From Streptomyces genisteinicus (lineage in GTDB: Bacteria > Actinomycetota > Actinomycetes > Streptomycetales > Streptomycetaceae): a DNA stretch of 64,000 nt. Shown here in pieces: positions 29,832-40,777 of this stretch (position 1 is the first letter of the stretch; the number at the start of each line of letters is the position of its first letter). Where the stretch lies: contig NZ_CP060825.1 of NCBI RefSeq assembly GCF_014489615.1, forward strand, positions 1,591,501 to 1,655,500, written 5' to 3'. The translations under genes were made by a program, and so were the position numbers. The notes beneath the pieces are model-generated. The model ran no database searches and was not told where the DNA came from. It worked only from the letters and a program-made list of their open reading frames with translations.

Positions 29832-29867
29832 CTGGTCGTGCAGGGCCGCGGGCGGGCCCGAAGCGGT

Positions 29868-29900
29868 GCAGCTCCCGGTGGCCGTGCCCCCGGGAGCTGC
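29868..29900 (-). terminator. Second hairpin downstream of terD
   Basis: 11-bp perfect stem (29868-29878 with 29890-29900) and an 11-base loop. With the hairpin at 29910-29945 it forms a tandem terminator after terD. Confidence 0.6.
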
Positions 29901-29909
29901 GGGTCCGCC

Positions 29910-29945
29910 GGGTGCGGGGACCGGCCGCGGCCGGTCCCCGCACCC
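29910..29945 (-). terminator. Terminator palindrome downstream of terD
   Basis: A perfect 36-base palindrome (18 bases each side, no loop, so effectively a 16-bp stem) starting 11 bases beyond the terD stop. Confidence 0.75.
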
Positions 29946-29956
29946 GCGGGCGGGTC

Positions 29957-30535
29957 CTACAGGTGCGGCAGGATCGCCGGCATGAGGTCCTGGAAGGTCC
30001 GGCCGTTGGCCGGGTTGCCCAGGGCGGTCATCTGCCAGCCGTTGCCGGCCCGGTGCACCTTGGCCATGATCTGCGCCGTGTACTGGCCGCCGCCGTCGAG
30101 CGTGTAGCGGGCCATCTCCTGGCCGTTGGTCTCGTCGACGATGCGGCAGAAGGCGTTCTGGACCTCCTGGAACGTCTGGCCGGTGAAGGAGTTCACCGTG
30201 AAGACGATCTGGTCGATGTGGACCGGGACCCGCTGGAGGTCCACGAGGATCGCCTCGTCGTCGCCGCCCGAACCGGCGCCGCCCACGAGGTTGTCACCGG
30301 TGTGCTTGACCGAACCGTCGTCGCTGACCAGGTGGCGGAAGAACACGACGTCCACCGGCTGCTTGTCGGCGAAGAGCACCGCCGACGCGTCGAGGTCGAT
30401 CTCTCGGGTCCGGGAGCCGAACAGACCACGGCGAGGAGCGGCCTGCCAGCCGAGTCCCATCCGCACAGCCGTGAGGGTGCCCCCGTCGCTCTTCTGCAGG
30501 CTGATCGCCTGCCCCTTGGTCATGTTGACCGTCAC
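29957..30535 (-). CDS. terD: TerD-family stress protein (calcium-binding type)
   Basis: 192 residues, standard TerD length. Recognisable parts are MTKGQAISLQKSDGG, MGLGWQAA, REIDLDASAVLF, VFFRHLVSDDGSVKHTGDNL with GGDDEAILVDL (the acidic Ca2+-binding region), IDQIVFTVNSFTGQTF and the end DLMPAILPHL. GTG 30535 is preceded by AAGGGG at 7 bases; ATG 30523 is the alternative. TerD proteins belong to the tellurium/stress-resistance complexes with TerC-type membrane proteins, and a TerC gene lies in the same stretch. Confidence 0.95.
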   Translation of the reverse strand: MTVNMTKGQAISLQKSDGGTLTAVRMGLGWQAAPRRGLFGSRTREIDLDASAVLFADKQPVDVVFFRHLVSDDGSVKHTGDNLVGGAGSGGDDEAILVDLQRVPVHIDQIVFTVNSFTGQTFQEVQNAFCRIVDETNGQEMARYTLDGGGQYTAQIMAKVHRAGNGWQMTALGNPANGRTFQDLMPAILPHL

Positions 30536-30561
30536 GCGCTGTCCCCTTCTCGAAAACTCCG

Positions 30562-30576
30562 CCGCACTTCGTGCGG
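30562..30576 (-). promoter_or_regulatory. Small hairpin in the terD leader
   Basis: CCGCAC-loop-GTGCGG: a 6-bp stem with a 3-base loop, 27 bases upstream of the terD start. It may affect translation or mark an operator. Confidence 0.4.
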
Positions 30577-30665
30577 TTGACCTGCACCCTACGCAGTGAT
30601 TGCTGCCCCGGAGCACCGCCCGCCCGATTTTGTGTCGGTCTTGCAACACTGGCGCGCGGCATGCC

Positions 30666-32792
<2,127 letters not shown>

Positions 32793-32907
32793 GGATCCCA
32801 CCGTACGACCCGCCACCGACAACGGGGCCCGAACAGCCTCCCTCGACCGGGAAACCGCTGGTCGGCGGGGTGCCGGGCGAGGGCGCGGCGGCGGGGTGGG
32901 GTGACGC

Positions 32908-33783
32908 TCAGGGGCGGTCGCGCTGCGCGAGGCCGCGGCGTCGGCCGGGCTCCGCCGCCCAGGCGGCGGCCCGTCGCGGCGGCCGGGCCGCCCGCTGCGC
33001 GGGGATGCCGGGGCGCCGGGGCGCCTCCACGCCGTCGCGCTCCCGGTCGCCGCCGACCAGCAGCGGGTCGAACATCACCACGGCGGCGGCCAGCAGCAGG
33101 AAGACCAGCGGGCCGATCAGCACGGGAGCCAGCAGGGTGGCCGGCGACTCCCCCGGGTCCGGCCCGCCGCCGGTCGCCGGATGCAGGTGGACGCTGACGG
33201 CGGCCATCCCCACGTAGTGCATGCCGCTCACCGCGATGCCCATGACCAGGCTCGCCAGGAGGCTCGCGGAGAACCGGTGGACGGAGACGGCCGCCCACAG
33301 CGCCGCCGTCGCCGCGACGACGGCGATGACCACGGACAGGGCGACCGTGGGGGTGTCGTACTCGATCGTCCCCCGCAGTCGCATTCCGGCCATTCCCAGG
33401 TAGTGCATGGAGGCGATGCCGAGACCGGTGAGGGTGCCGCCGGTGACGAGGGCCATCGTGGTGGCGCCCCGGTAGCCGACGATGAAGACGCCCACGCCCA
33501 CCATGACGACGGCGACCGCGAGCGAGGCGAACGTCACGGCGCGGTCGTAGCCGATCGGCGCCTCGGCCACGGTGAACCCCATCATGGCGATGAAGTGCAT
33601 CGTCCAGATCCCGGAGCCGATGGCGGCGCTTCCGAGGGCGAGCCAGACGGGCCGGTAGCGGCCGCCGTTGCGCACGGATCTGGTGGTGCAGCGCAGACCG
33701 AGGGCGCCCCCGAGGCACGCCATGAGATAGGCCGCCACGGGCGTGACGAGACCGTATCCGAATCCGTCCACCGTGCCCTGCAT
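32908..33783 (-). CDS. MHYT-domain integral membrane protein
   Basis: 291 residues with about seven membrane helices. Three MHYT-type motifs are visible: [21 protein letters not shown] and [10 protein letters not shown]. The family is proposed to sense diatomic gases or redox state through copper bound by these Met/His residues. There is no GGDEF, EAL or kinase domain; the C terminus is a basic, Arg-rich cytoplasmic tail ([20 protein letters not shown]). ATG 33783 follows GGAAGG. Ligand and output are unknown. Confidence 0.88.
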   Translation of the reverse strand: MQGTVDGFGYGLVTPVAAYLMACLGGALGLRCTTRSVRNGGRYRPVWLALGSAAIGSGIWTMHFIAMMGFTVAEAPIGYDRAVTFASLAVAVVMVGVGVFIVGYRGATTMALVTGGTLTGLGIASMHYLGMAGMRLRGTIEYDTPTVALSVVIAVVAATAALWAAVSVHRFSASLLASLVMGIAVSGMHYVGMAAVSVHLHPATGGGPDPGESPATLLAPVLIGPLVFLLLAAAVVMFDPLLVGGDRERDGVEAPRRPGIPAQRAARPPRRAAAWAAEPGRRRGLAQRDRP

Positions 33784-34132
33784 CACACACCTTCCGCCCC
33801 GTGTGAGTCCCGACGCCCCTGGTCCGGCCTCTGCCGCCGACCGTGGTCCACCGGTCCCCGCCCGGTCCCCCCGCGGACGCGGGGCACGGGGAACACCGAT
33901 CGGTTCACGCCATTCCGTGCCGCCTGATGCAACGTCCGTTTCCGGGCGAGCGTACGGCCCGGGGCAGCCGAAGCAAACGGCGGGGGAGCAATTTGTCGAC
34001 ACACGGAGCAGTCGGCGGTCAGCCGCGGGCGGCCGTGTTCACGTCGTGGCCATATTTCTCCTGTCCCTCGTTCTCCGGACGCTGCGACCGTCGGCCCGTC
34101 CGCGCACCACCGCCACGACATGAGGAGTTTCT
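33784..34132. other. Divergent intergenic region between MHYT and glycerophosphodiesterase genes
   Basis: 349 bases. It contains the PHO-box-like repeats at 34037-34076 and the ribosome binding sites of both genes; nothing else is recognised. Confidence 0.6.
34037..34076 (+). promoter_or_regulatory. PHO-box-like direct repeat units (PhoP)
   Basis: Units related to the Streptomyces PhoP repeat GTTCACC lie in 11-base phase: GTTCACG at 34037, GGCCATA at 34048, a weak unit at 34059, and GTTCTCC at 34070. The downstream gene encodes a glycerophosphodiesterase, a class known to be PhoP-controlled in Streptomyces under phosphate starvation. Confidence 0.55.
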
Positions 34133-35020
34133 GTGCACCTTCGCCCGCGCCCCGCCGCCGCCCTGGCCGCCACCGCCGCCGGTGTCACCGCGCTGCTCGT
34201 GCCCGCCCCGGCCCACGCCGGCCCGGCCGCGGCGGCGGGACCCCAGGGAACGCCTCTGGTGATCGCACACCGCGGCGCCTCCGCCTACGCGCCCGAGAAC
34301 ACCCTCGCCGCCGTCGACACCGCCGACAGGATGGGCTTCGCCTGGGTGGAGAACGACGTCCAGCGCACCCGGGACGGCGAGCTCGTCGTCGTCCACGACG
34401 ACTCGCTGGCCCGCACCACGGATGTGGAGCAGCGCTTCCCCGGCCGCGCCCCGTGGAAGGTCGGGGACTTCACCGCGGCCGAGATCGCCACGCTCGACGC
34501 GGGCAGCTGGTTCGGCGGGCAGTGGGCGGGCGCCCGGGTGCCGACGCTCCGGCAGTACCTGCGGCGGGTCGACGACAACGGCCAGAAGCTCCTGCTGGAG
34601 ATCAAGAAGCCGGAGCTCTACCCGGGCATCGAGCGGGACACGCTGCGGGTCCTGGGCGAGGAGGGCTGGCTGGACCGGCGGCACGTGCACGGCCGGCTGG
34701 TCGTCCAGAGCTTCGGTGCCGACAGCATCAGGGCCGTCCACGAGCAGCGGCCGGACGTCACCACCGGCTTCCTCGGCACGCCGGCGGTGGCCGACCTTCC
34801 CTCGTACGCGGCCTTCACCGACCAGATCAACCCGAGCCACACCTCGCTCACCGCCGAGTACGTCGCCGCCGTGCAGGCCCTCAAGGGGGCCCACGGCAAG
34901 CGGCTCCGGGTCAGCACCTGGACCGTCAACGACGCGGCAGGCGCGGCCCGGGTGGCCGCCTTCGGGGTCGACGGGATCATCACCAACAACCCGGACGTGG
35001 TGCGGGACGCCGTCGGCTGA
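34133..35020 (+). CDS. glpQ: Secreted glycerophosphodiester phosphodiesterase
   Basis: Hydrolyses glycerophosphodiesters to glycerol 3-phosphate and an alcohol outside the cell, providing phosphate. 295 residues. The signal peptide ends near AHA at residues 27-29. The catalytic opening is IAHRGASAYAPENT with His46 and Arg47. WVENDVQRTRDGELVVVHDD carries the metal ligands and second histidine, and WTVNDA lies near the end. GTG 34133 follows GAGGAG. The PHO-box-like repeats upstream fit phosphate control. Confidence 0.93.
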   Translation: MHLRPRPAAALAATAAGVTALLVPAPAHAGPAAAAGPQGTPLVIAHRGASAYAPENTLAAVDTADRMGFAWVENDVQRTRDGELVVVHDDSLARTTDVEQRFPGRAPWKVGDFTAAEIATLDAGSWFGGQWAGARVPTLRQYLRRVDDNGQKLLLEIKKPELYPGIERDTLRVLGEEGWLDRRHVHGRLVVQSFGADSIRAVHEQRPDVTTGFLGTPAVADLPSYAAFTDQINPSHTSLTAEYVAAVQALKGAHGKRLRVSTWTVNDAAGAARVAAFGVDGIITNNPDVVRDAVG

Positions 35021-35183
35021 CGGACGCCGCCGGCGACAGGCACCGGCGCGAGCGGCGCGCGCCGGGCGGGAGGCCGGGCGTCGGCAGTGGTGAACGGGCG
35101 GGGGCGGCGGGCCGGCCGCCGATGCGGGGCCGGGTTCGCCGGTGGTGGGGCCCGTTGTCGGTGGCGGGTCCTACCGTGGTCGC

Positions 35184-35714
35184 ATGAACACCTTCGAGTG
35201 GGGCGTCGTCGACACGGACATCGGTCCGCTGCTGCTCGCCGCGAGCGGGCGCGGGCTGGTGGCCGTCGCCTTCCACGCCGGCCCCGCCGTCCGCGACCGC
35301 ACGCTGGCCCGGCTGGCCGAACGGCTCGGCGCGCAGCCCGTCGCCCGCACGGAGGGGCGGCTCGCCGAGCCGGTTCGCCAGCTCCGGGCGTACTTCGCCG
35401 GCGGGCTGAAGGAGTTCGACCTCCCGCTGGACTGGTCGCTGAGCAGCGGCTTCAACCGCGAGGTGCTGCGGGAACTGCTGGCCGGTGTGGAGTACGGCAC
35501 CGTCGTCGGATACGGGGACCTGGCCGCCCGCGTGGGGCAGCCCGGTGCGGCGCAGGCCGTCGGCGCGGCGATGGGGTCCAACCCGATACCCGTGGTGGTG
35601 CCGTGCCACCGGGTGGTCGAGACGGACGGCGGACTGGGCGGCTTCGGCGGCGGTCTGGAGACCAAGCGCCGGCTGCTCGCCCTGGAGGGCGTCCTGCCGG
35701 AACCGCTGTTCTGA
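35184..35714 (+). CDS. ogt: Methylated-DNA-protein-cysteine methyltransferase
   Basis: Suicide repair protein that removes alkyl groups from O6-alkylguanine. 176 residues. The acceptor motif PCHRVV is intact with Cys141; YGTVVGYGDLA and GAAMGSNPIPVVVP are the usual flanks. There is no N-terminal Ada-type zinc domain, so it is the Ogt type. ATG 35184 is preceded by a weak ribosome binding site. Confidence 0.95.
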   Translation: MNTFEWGVVDTDIGPLLLAASGRGLVAVAFHAGPAVRDRTLARLAERLGAQPVARTEGRLAEPVRQLRAYFAGGLKEFDLPLDWSLSSGFNREVLRELLAGVEYGTVVGYGDLAARVGQPGAAQAVGAAMGSNPIPVVVPCHRVVETDGGLGGFGGGLETKRRLLALEGVLPEPLF

Positions 35715-35876
35715 TCCGCCGCCCCGGGCGGCCGCTCTCCAGGCACACGAGTGCGACGGCCCCCGGTCCGGGCGACGGTCACCGGCCCGGCCCCTGCGGC
35801 AGCGGTGACGGTGACGGACGCAGGTGGTGACCACCGCCGCGGGTCCGGCCCCGGGACGCGATGCCACACTGCCCCG

Positions 35877-37214
35877 GTGACGACCCTCCGCCCCGGCCCG
35901 CCCGACGACTCCGAACCCCCCGGCATACCCGCCCGCACCGGCGGCGACAGCACCGCGCACGCATCCCCCGTCACCGGCTCCGCCGGGCTCCCCGCGCTGC
36001 GGCGCCGTGTGAACGCGGTGCTCGTCACCAGTCAGATCCTGGGCGGCCTCGGGGTCGCCACGGGCATTGCCCTCGCCACCGTCCTCGCGCAGGAGATCAG
36101 CGGCACGGAGGCGCTGGCCGGGCTCGCGCCCACCGCCGGCGTCGTCGGCACCGCCCTGCTGTCGGTGCCGCTGGCAGCCCTGATGACGGCCCGGGGACGG
36201 CGGCCCGGTCTGGTGCTCGCGTACACGATCGGGGCGGTCGGCGCGGCGGTCGTCGTGGTGGCCGCGGTCGTCCGGAGCTTTCCGCTGCTGCTCCTCGGCA
36301 TGGCGGGGTTCGGCGCGGCGTCCTCCGCGAACCTCCAGGCCCGATTCGCCGCGGCGGACCTCGCGGAGCCCGAGCACCGGGCCCGGGCGATCTCCCTGGT
36401 CGTGTGGGCGACGACGGTGGGCGCGGTCCTGGGCCCGAACATCGCCGCACCCGCAGGGCGAAGCGTGTCCGCGCTCGGCATCCCGGCGGCCGCGGGCCCG
36501 TTCCTGTGGGCGGCGGGAGTCTTCCTGGCAGCAGCGGCCCTGGTCCTGGTGCGGCTGCGACCGGATCCGCTGCTGACCGCGCGTGCCCTCTCCCCCGAGG
36601 ACCGCTCCCCCGAGGGCCGTTCGCTGCGCGCGGGAGTCCGTGCGGTACGCGACTCCCCCATGGCCCGGCTGGCGCTGGTGACGGTCGCCGTCTCGCACAC
36701 GGCGATGGTCTCGATCATGTCGATGACCCCGGTCGCCCTCGGTCACCACGGCGCCGGCATCCAGCTGATCGGCCTGGTGATCAGCGGCCACATCGCGGGA
36801 ATGTACGCGTTCGCCCCGCTGATGGGCCGGCTCGCGGACCGGATCGGGCGTCTGTCGGTCATCGGCCTGGCCGCGGGCCTGATCGCCGTCGCCGCGCTGC
36901 TGGCGGGCACCGCGGGAGCGAGCCACGGCCGCACGGCGGCCGGTCTGTTCCTGCTGGGCCTCGGCTGGTCGGCCGGGCTGGTCGCCGGATCGGCGCTGCT
37001 CACGGACTCCGTTCCGCAGCCGGCGCGTGCGGCCGTCCAGGGCCTGTCGGACCTCACCATGAACACCGCGGCGGGGATCGGCGGCGCCGCGGCCGGTCTG
37101 GTGGTCGCGCAGGCCGGCTACCCCTGGCTCAACGCGCTCGGCGCCGCGCTGCTGCTGCCGATGGCGGCCCTGACGGTCCGGCGGGCCGTGGGCCGCCGGC
37201 GCCCCGCCGGCTGA
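35877..37214 (+). CDS. MFS transporter
   Basis: 445 residues with about twelve hydrophobic segments and a hydrophilic N-terminal tail of ~40 residues. RDSPMARLAL marks the central loop, and GRLADRIGRLSVI is the MFS motif-A-like loop after helix 8. LMTARGRRPGLVLAY is the first-half equivalent. Likely a drug or metabolite exporter; substrate not predictable. GTG start at 35877. Downstream, 100 bases separate it from psuG. Confidence 0.85.
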   Translation: MTTLRPGPPDDSEPPGIPARTGGDSTAHASPVTGSAGLPALRRRVNAVLVTSQILGGLGVATGIALATVLAQEISGTEALAGLAPTAGVVGTALLSVPLAALMTARGRRPGLVLAYTIGAVGAAVVVVAAVVRSFPLLLLGMAGFGAASSANLQARFAAADLAEPEHRARAISLVVWATTVGAVLGPNIAAPAGRSVSALGIPAAAGPFLWAAGVFLAAAALVLVRLRPDPLLTARALSPEDRSPEGRSLRAGVRAVRDSPMARLALVTVAVSHTAMVSIMSMTPVALGHHGAGIQLIGLVISGHIAGMYAFAPLMGRLADRIGRLSVIGLAAGLIAVAALLAGTAGASHGRTAAGLFLLGLGWSAGLVAGSALLTDSVPQPARAAVQGLSDLTMNTAAGIGGAAAGLVVAQAGYPWLNALGAALLLPMAALTVRRAVGRRRPAG

Positions 37215-37314
37215 CCCGGGCGGGCCGGCTGACCCGGTCCCTGCGCCGACCGCCCCCGGACGCCCGGGACACACCGGTGTTTGCGGTTCCCCTCGCCGCG
37301 CCAGGGATGAGGGC

Positions 37315-38238
37315 ATGCCGAACAGTGCCGTGGAAGTGTCCGCAGAGGTACGCAGCGCCCTCGCCTCCGGTGACCCGGTGGTGGCCCTGGAGTCGACGAT
37401 CATCGCGCACGGGCTGCCCCGCCCGCGCAATCTCGCCGTCGCCCGCGAACTCGAGGAACTGGTGCGGGAGCAGGGAGCCGTGCCCGCCACTGTCGCCGTC
37501 CTCGACGGCCGGCTGTGCGTGGGCCTCGGCAAGGAGGGCCTGGAGCGGATCGCCGGCGACCCCGGCATCCGGAAGCTGGGGCACCGCGACCTCGCACCCG
37601 CGCTCGCGGCGGGGGTCAGCGGCGCGACGACCGTGTCGGGAACCGCGCTGGCGGCGGAGAGGGCCGGCATCAGGGTCTTCGCCACGGGCGGCCTCGGGGG
37701 CGTCCACCGGGGCTGGACGCAGACCCAGGACGAGTCCGCCGATCTGGGACTGCTCGCCCGGGCCGGTGTGACCGTGGTCTGCGCGGGCGTCAAGTCGATC
37801 CTCGACGTACCGGCCACGCTCCAGCGCCTGGAGACACTCGGCGTGGGGGTGCTCGGGTACGGGACGGGCCACTTCCCCGGCTTCTACCTGTCCTCCTCGG
37901 GGGAGCCCGTGGACTGGACCGTGGAATCGCCCGAGGAGATCGCCTCCGTGATGCGCGCCCAGGACCTGCTCGGCCCGCCGTGCACCTCGCTGGTGGTGGC
38001 CAACCCCGTCCCCGCGGCGGACCAGCTGGATCCCGCACTGCACGACCGGGTGCTCGCCCTGGCCCTGGAGGAGGCGGAGCGCGAGGGCGTCACGGGGCAG
38101 GCCGTCACCCCCTTCCTCCTCGAACGGCTCACCCGCGGGACGGACGGCGCGTCGCTGGAGGCCAACCTGGCCGCGGTACGCGGCAACGTCACGCTCGCCG
38201 CACGTGTCGCGGCGGCCTACGCGGCGGTGCGCGCATGA
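37315..38238 (+). CDS. psuG: Pseudouridine-5'-phosphate glycosidase
   Basis: Cleaves pseudouridine 5'-phosphate to uracil and ribose 5-phosphate. 307 residues. Family motifs: VALESTIIAHGLPRPRN near 21, LGHRDLAPALAAGVSGATTV near 90, ATGGLGGVHRG near 122, CAGVKSILDVPATLQRLET, and GTGHFPGFYL. The stop overlaps the start of the kinase gene by ATGA, so the two act together in pseudouridine salvage. Confidence 0.95.
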   Translation: MPNSAVEVSAEVRSALASGDPVVALESTIIAHGLPRPRNLAVARELEELVREQGAVPATVAVLDGRLCVGLGKEGLERIAGDPGIRKLGHRDLAPALAAGVSGATTVSGTALAAERAGIRVFATGGLGGVHRGWTQTQDESADLGLLARAGVTVVCAGVKSILDVPATLQRLETLGVGVLGYGTGHFPGFYLSSSGEPVDWTVESPEEIASVMRAQDLLGPPCTSLVVANPVPAADQLDPALHDRVLALALEEAEREGVTGQAVTPFLLERLTRGTDGASLEANLAAVRGNVTLAARVAAAYAAVRA

Positions 38239-39194
38239 CGTCGTGGACGCGGCGGCCGCACCGGGCGCCGTGGCCGCACGAGACGCACGGCCACGAGACA
38301 CACGGGCACGAGCATGCCGGGCTGCTGGTCGTCGGCGACGTGGTCACGGATGTGGTGGCCCGCCACGCGGCGCCCCTCGTCCGGGGCACCGACACCGCTG
38401 CCGGCATCCGGATCCTGCCGGGCGGCGCGGGGGCCAACGTCTGCTGCTGGGCCGCGGACGGAGGCTGCGGCGACGTGCGGATCCTGGCCCGGGTGGGCGA
38501 GGAGGACGTGGCCTGGCACGCGGAGCGGCTGCGCGCGGCCGGGGTGCGTCCGCTGCTGGTGACCGATGCGGAACTGGGGACCGCCACGGTCATCGCGCTC
38601 GTCGACGCGTCGGCCGAGCGCACGTTCCTCACGGACAGCGGAGCGGTGCTGCGGCTGGAGCCCGACGACTGGTCGCCGGAGCTTCTCGACGGGGTGGGCC
38701 ATCTGCATCTGTCCGGCTATCTGTTCTTCGCCGACTCCAGCAGGGAGGTGGCCCGGACGGCGATGGACGCGGCGCGGGCCCGGGGCATCCCGGTGAGCGT
38801 GGACCCCGCGTCCGCCGGGTTCATCACCGCCATGGGCGTGGACGCGACCCTGTCGGCCCTGGACGGCGTCGACATCCTCCTCCCGAACGCGGACGAGGCC
38901 CGGTTGCTCACCGGCCTCGACGATCCGGCGGAGGCCGCGGCCGAGCTCAGCGGGCTGGCGCCGCTCACCGTGGTCACCCTGGGCGCCGACGGCGCCCTGG
39001 TCGCCGAGTCGGGCAAGGTCACGGCGAGGGTCCCGGCGTACCCGGCCGAGCCGGTGGACTCGACGGGCGCGGGCGACGCGTTCACCGGGGCGTTCCTCGC
39101 GGCACGCCTCTGCGGCGCGGACGCGGCGACGGCCGCCGAGGCGGGGTGCCGGGCCGGCGCGCAGGCGGTGACGCTCATCGGCGGCCGCCCCTGA
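38235..39194 (+). CDS. psuK: PfkB-family kinase, probable pseudouridine kinase
   Basis: 319 residues. PfkB fold: LLVVGDVVTDVV, IRILPGGAGANVCCWAADGG, and the C-terminal DSTGAGDAFTGAFLA with the catalytic Asp. Pairing with psuG makes pseudouridine the likely substrate (inference from context). The first ~30 residues are unusual, with a histidine repeat HETHGHETHGHEH that could bind metal. Confidence 0.85.
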   Translation: MTSWTRRPHRAPWPHETHGHETHGHEHAGLLVVGDVVTDVVARHAAPLVRGTDTAAGIRILPGGAGANVCCWAADGGCGDVRILARVGEEDVAWHAERLRAAGVRPLLVTDAELGTATVIALVDASAERTFLTDSGAVLRLEPDDWSPELLDGVGHLHLSGYLFFADSSREVARTAMDAARARGIPVSVDPASAGFITAMGVDATLSALDGVDILLPNADEARLLTGLDDPAEAAAELSGLAPLTVVTLGADGALVAESGKVTARVPAYPAEPVDSTGAGDAFTGAFLAARLCGADAATAAEAGCRAGAQAVTLIGGRP

Positions 39195-39345
39195 GGCGGG
39201 ACCGCGGCGCGTCCCGGGCCGCGAGCGGGGCGTCGCCTGCCCCGTCCTCGCGGCTCACGGCACGGGGACGCGGGGCGCGCCGGGGCGGGTGGCCCGGCGC
39301 GGGAGCGCGCGTCCGGGACCGACGGATGCAGGGTGCGGGGAGCCG

Positions 39346-39984
39346 TCAGGGCAGGCCGCTCCAGGCCGGGCGCCTGGGGTCGTCGGCGCGGACGAGGACG
39401 TCCGCCGCGCGGCCGGGTGCCACCTCGTCCTCGTAGCGCGCGAAAGCCGGCAGGGTCCAGCGGTCTGCCGCCTCGGTACGCCGTTCCAGCGCCCCCGGCG
39501 AGAGCCGCAGGTGAACCGTCAGGTCGAACGGGAACCAGTGCCCCAGCAGGAACGGACCGTGCAGCAACAGCACTCCGCCGTGCGGCAGTTCCACGTGCGG
39601 CGAGCGGGTGGCCCGGTCGGTGCCGGGGTCCCACAGGTCGGGCAGCACCCGACCGCTGCCGCCCGCGTCCAGCGGCCCCAGCACCTCTCGCCACAGCGCA
39701 CCGGTGTCGAACCAGCCGCTGAGGTAGGTGTCGGGGTCCTCGCGGCCGTATTCGTAGCGCAGTGAGGCCGGCCGCAGGAAGCCTCCCGTGCCGACCGTGA
39801 GCACACCGCGTCCGCGCAGTCTCAGCTCCTCGGCGATGCGCGCCGCCAGGTCCTCGGGGCGGGCGGCGGGGGCGCCGTCGATGCCGAGGCGCAGCCAGGG
39901 GCTTCCGTCGGCGGACGTCGTCGCGAGCGTCCGCTCGGCGAGGTGTCCGGCCAGCAGCTCCCAGGTGATCGGTTCGACTCGCAC
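39346..39984 (-). CDS. Uridine kinase-like protein without a P-loop
   Basis: 212 residues, GTG start. The overall pattern follows uridine kinase-like proteins: LRLGIDGAPAARPEDLAARI, VLTVGTGGFLRPASLRYEYG, TYLSGWFDTGALWREVLGPL, HGGVLLLHGPFLLGHWFPFD and RYEDEVAP. The expected GxxGxGKS/T is replaced by GIDGAPAARPE, with no lysine or Ser/Thr. It may therefore not bind ATP in the usual way. The same form is frequent among Streptomyces proteins annotated as uridine kinase, so it is not a random frameshift. It is 31 bases from the HxlR gene and co-oriented. Confidence 0.75.
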   Translation of the reverse strand: MRVEPITWELLAGHLAERTLATTSADGSPWLRLGIDGAPAARPEDLAARIAEELRLRGRGVLTVGTGGFLRPASLRYEYGREDPDTYLSGWFDTGALWREVLGPLDAGGSGRVLPDLWDPGTDRATRSPHVELPHGGVLLLHGPFLLGHWFPFDLTVHLRLSPGALERRTEAADRWTLPAFARYEDEVAPGRAADVLVRADDPRRPAWSGLP

Positions 39985-40015
39985 CCGCCCATCATCACCC
40001 GGCGGCCCTCCACCG

Positions 40016-40708
40016 TCACACGTCGCCCGCGTCCTGTCCGGCCGCCCTGCGCGCATCCGCCAGTCCGAGGAAGCCGGCGTCCCCCTCCACGGCGATCCGT
40101 CCGTCCCGCACCGCCTTCTCGGGCGTCGTCCCCCCGCCGGCCAGCGCGGTGCAGGTCTCCGTGTCGAGGGTGAGGACGACGGTCGGCGACTCGGCCGGGC
40201 CGTCGCCGTAGGCCGGTGACGCGTCGTCGGGCAGGCGCAGGTGGAAGACGCCCTCCCCGATGCGGACTTCGACCGTCCCGCTGCCGGCGGCGGCCGGACC
40301 GAGGACCCGCAGCAGCGGAATGGCGAACCAGTGGGCGCGGACGGCGTCCGTGGCGCGGCGTTCGGCGAGCTCGGGGGCGCCCCAGGCGGCGAGCGCTTCG
40401 AGCACCGGGAGCAGGGCACGGCCGCGTGCGGTGAGTTCGTAGACGTGGGCGGCCGAGGGCGGGGGCAGCCGGTGGCGCTCGGCCAGGCCCGTCACTTCCA
40501 TGTCCTTGAGGCGCGACGCCAGGACGTCGGTGCTGACCCCGGGCAGGTCCGCGTGCAGGTCGGTGTACCGGCGGGGCCCGGCCAGCAGTTCGCGGACGAC
40601 GAGCAGCGTCCACCGGTCGCCGACGGCGTCGAGTGCGCGGGCCGCGGCGCAGTACTGGTCGTAGCTCCGGCGGCGGGTCTCACGTGGCATGCGACGCAGT
40701 CTAGACAT
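40016..40708 (-). CDS. HxlR-family regulator with C-terminal SCP2-like domain
   Basis: 230 residues. The N-terminal ~105 residues are an HxlR winged helix (ALDAVGDRWTLLVVRELLAG, RYTDLHADLPGVSTDVLASR, YELTARGRALLPVLEALAAW). Residues ~130-225 resemble a sterol-carrier-protein-2-like ligand domain (VEVRIGEGVFHLRLPD, GRIAVEGDAGFLGLADA). I start it at ATG 40708, with GGAAAG nine bases upstream; ATG 40690 is possible. It is divergent from the aminotransferase, and two palindromes lie between them. Confidence 0.85.
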   Translation of the reverse strand: MSRLRRMPRETRRRSYDQYCAAARALDAVGDRWTLLVVRELLAGPRRYTDLHADLPGVSTDVLASRLKDMEVTGLAERHRLPPPSAAHVYELTARGRALLPVLEALAAWGAPELAERRATDAVRAHWFAIPLLRVLGPAAAGSGTVEVRIGEGVFHLRLPDDASPAYGDGPAESPTVVLTLDTETCTALAGGGTTPEKAVRDGRIAVEGDAGFLGLADARRAAGQDAGDV

Positions 40709-40712
40709 GTTG

Positions 40713-40725
40713 TTGGACTTTCCAA
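40713..40725. promoter_or_regulatory. Operator-like palindrome 1 (HxlR/aminotransferase)
   Basis: TTGGACTTTCCAA: 5-base arms TTGGA/TCCAA around CTT. It overlaps the HxlR ribosome binding site. It shares the TTGG...CCAA arms with the second site 8 bases away. Confidence 0.6.
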
Positions 40726-40732
40726 GCTCATG

Positions 40733-40747
40733 CTTGGTAAAACCAAG
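40733..40747. promoter_or_regulatory. Operator-like palindrome 2 (HxlR/aminotransferase)
   Basis: CTTGGTAAAACCAAG: 6-base arms CTTGGT/ACCAAG around AAA, in the 69-base divergent gap. Probably a binding site of the adjacent HxlR protein for itself and the aminotransferase. Confidence 0.6.
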
Positions 40748-40777
40748 TACGACATTCAGTCCTGGGGAGGCCACGGC

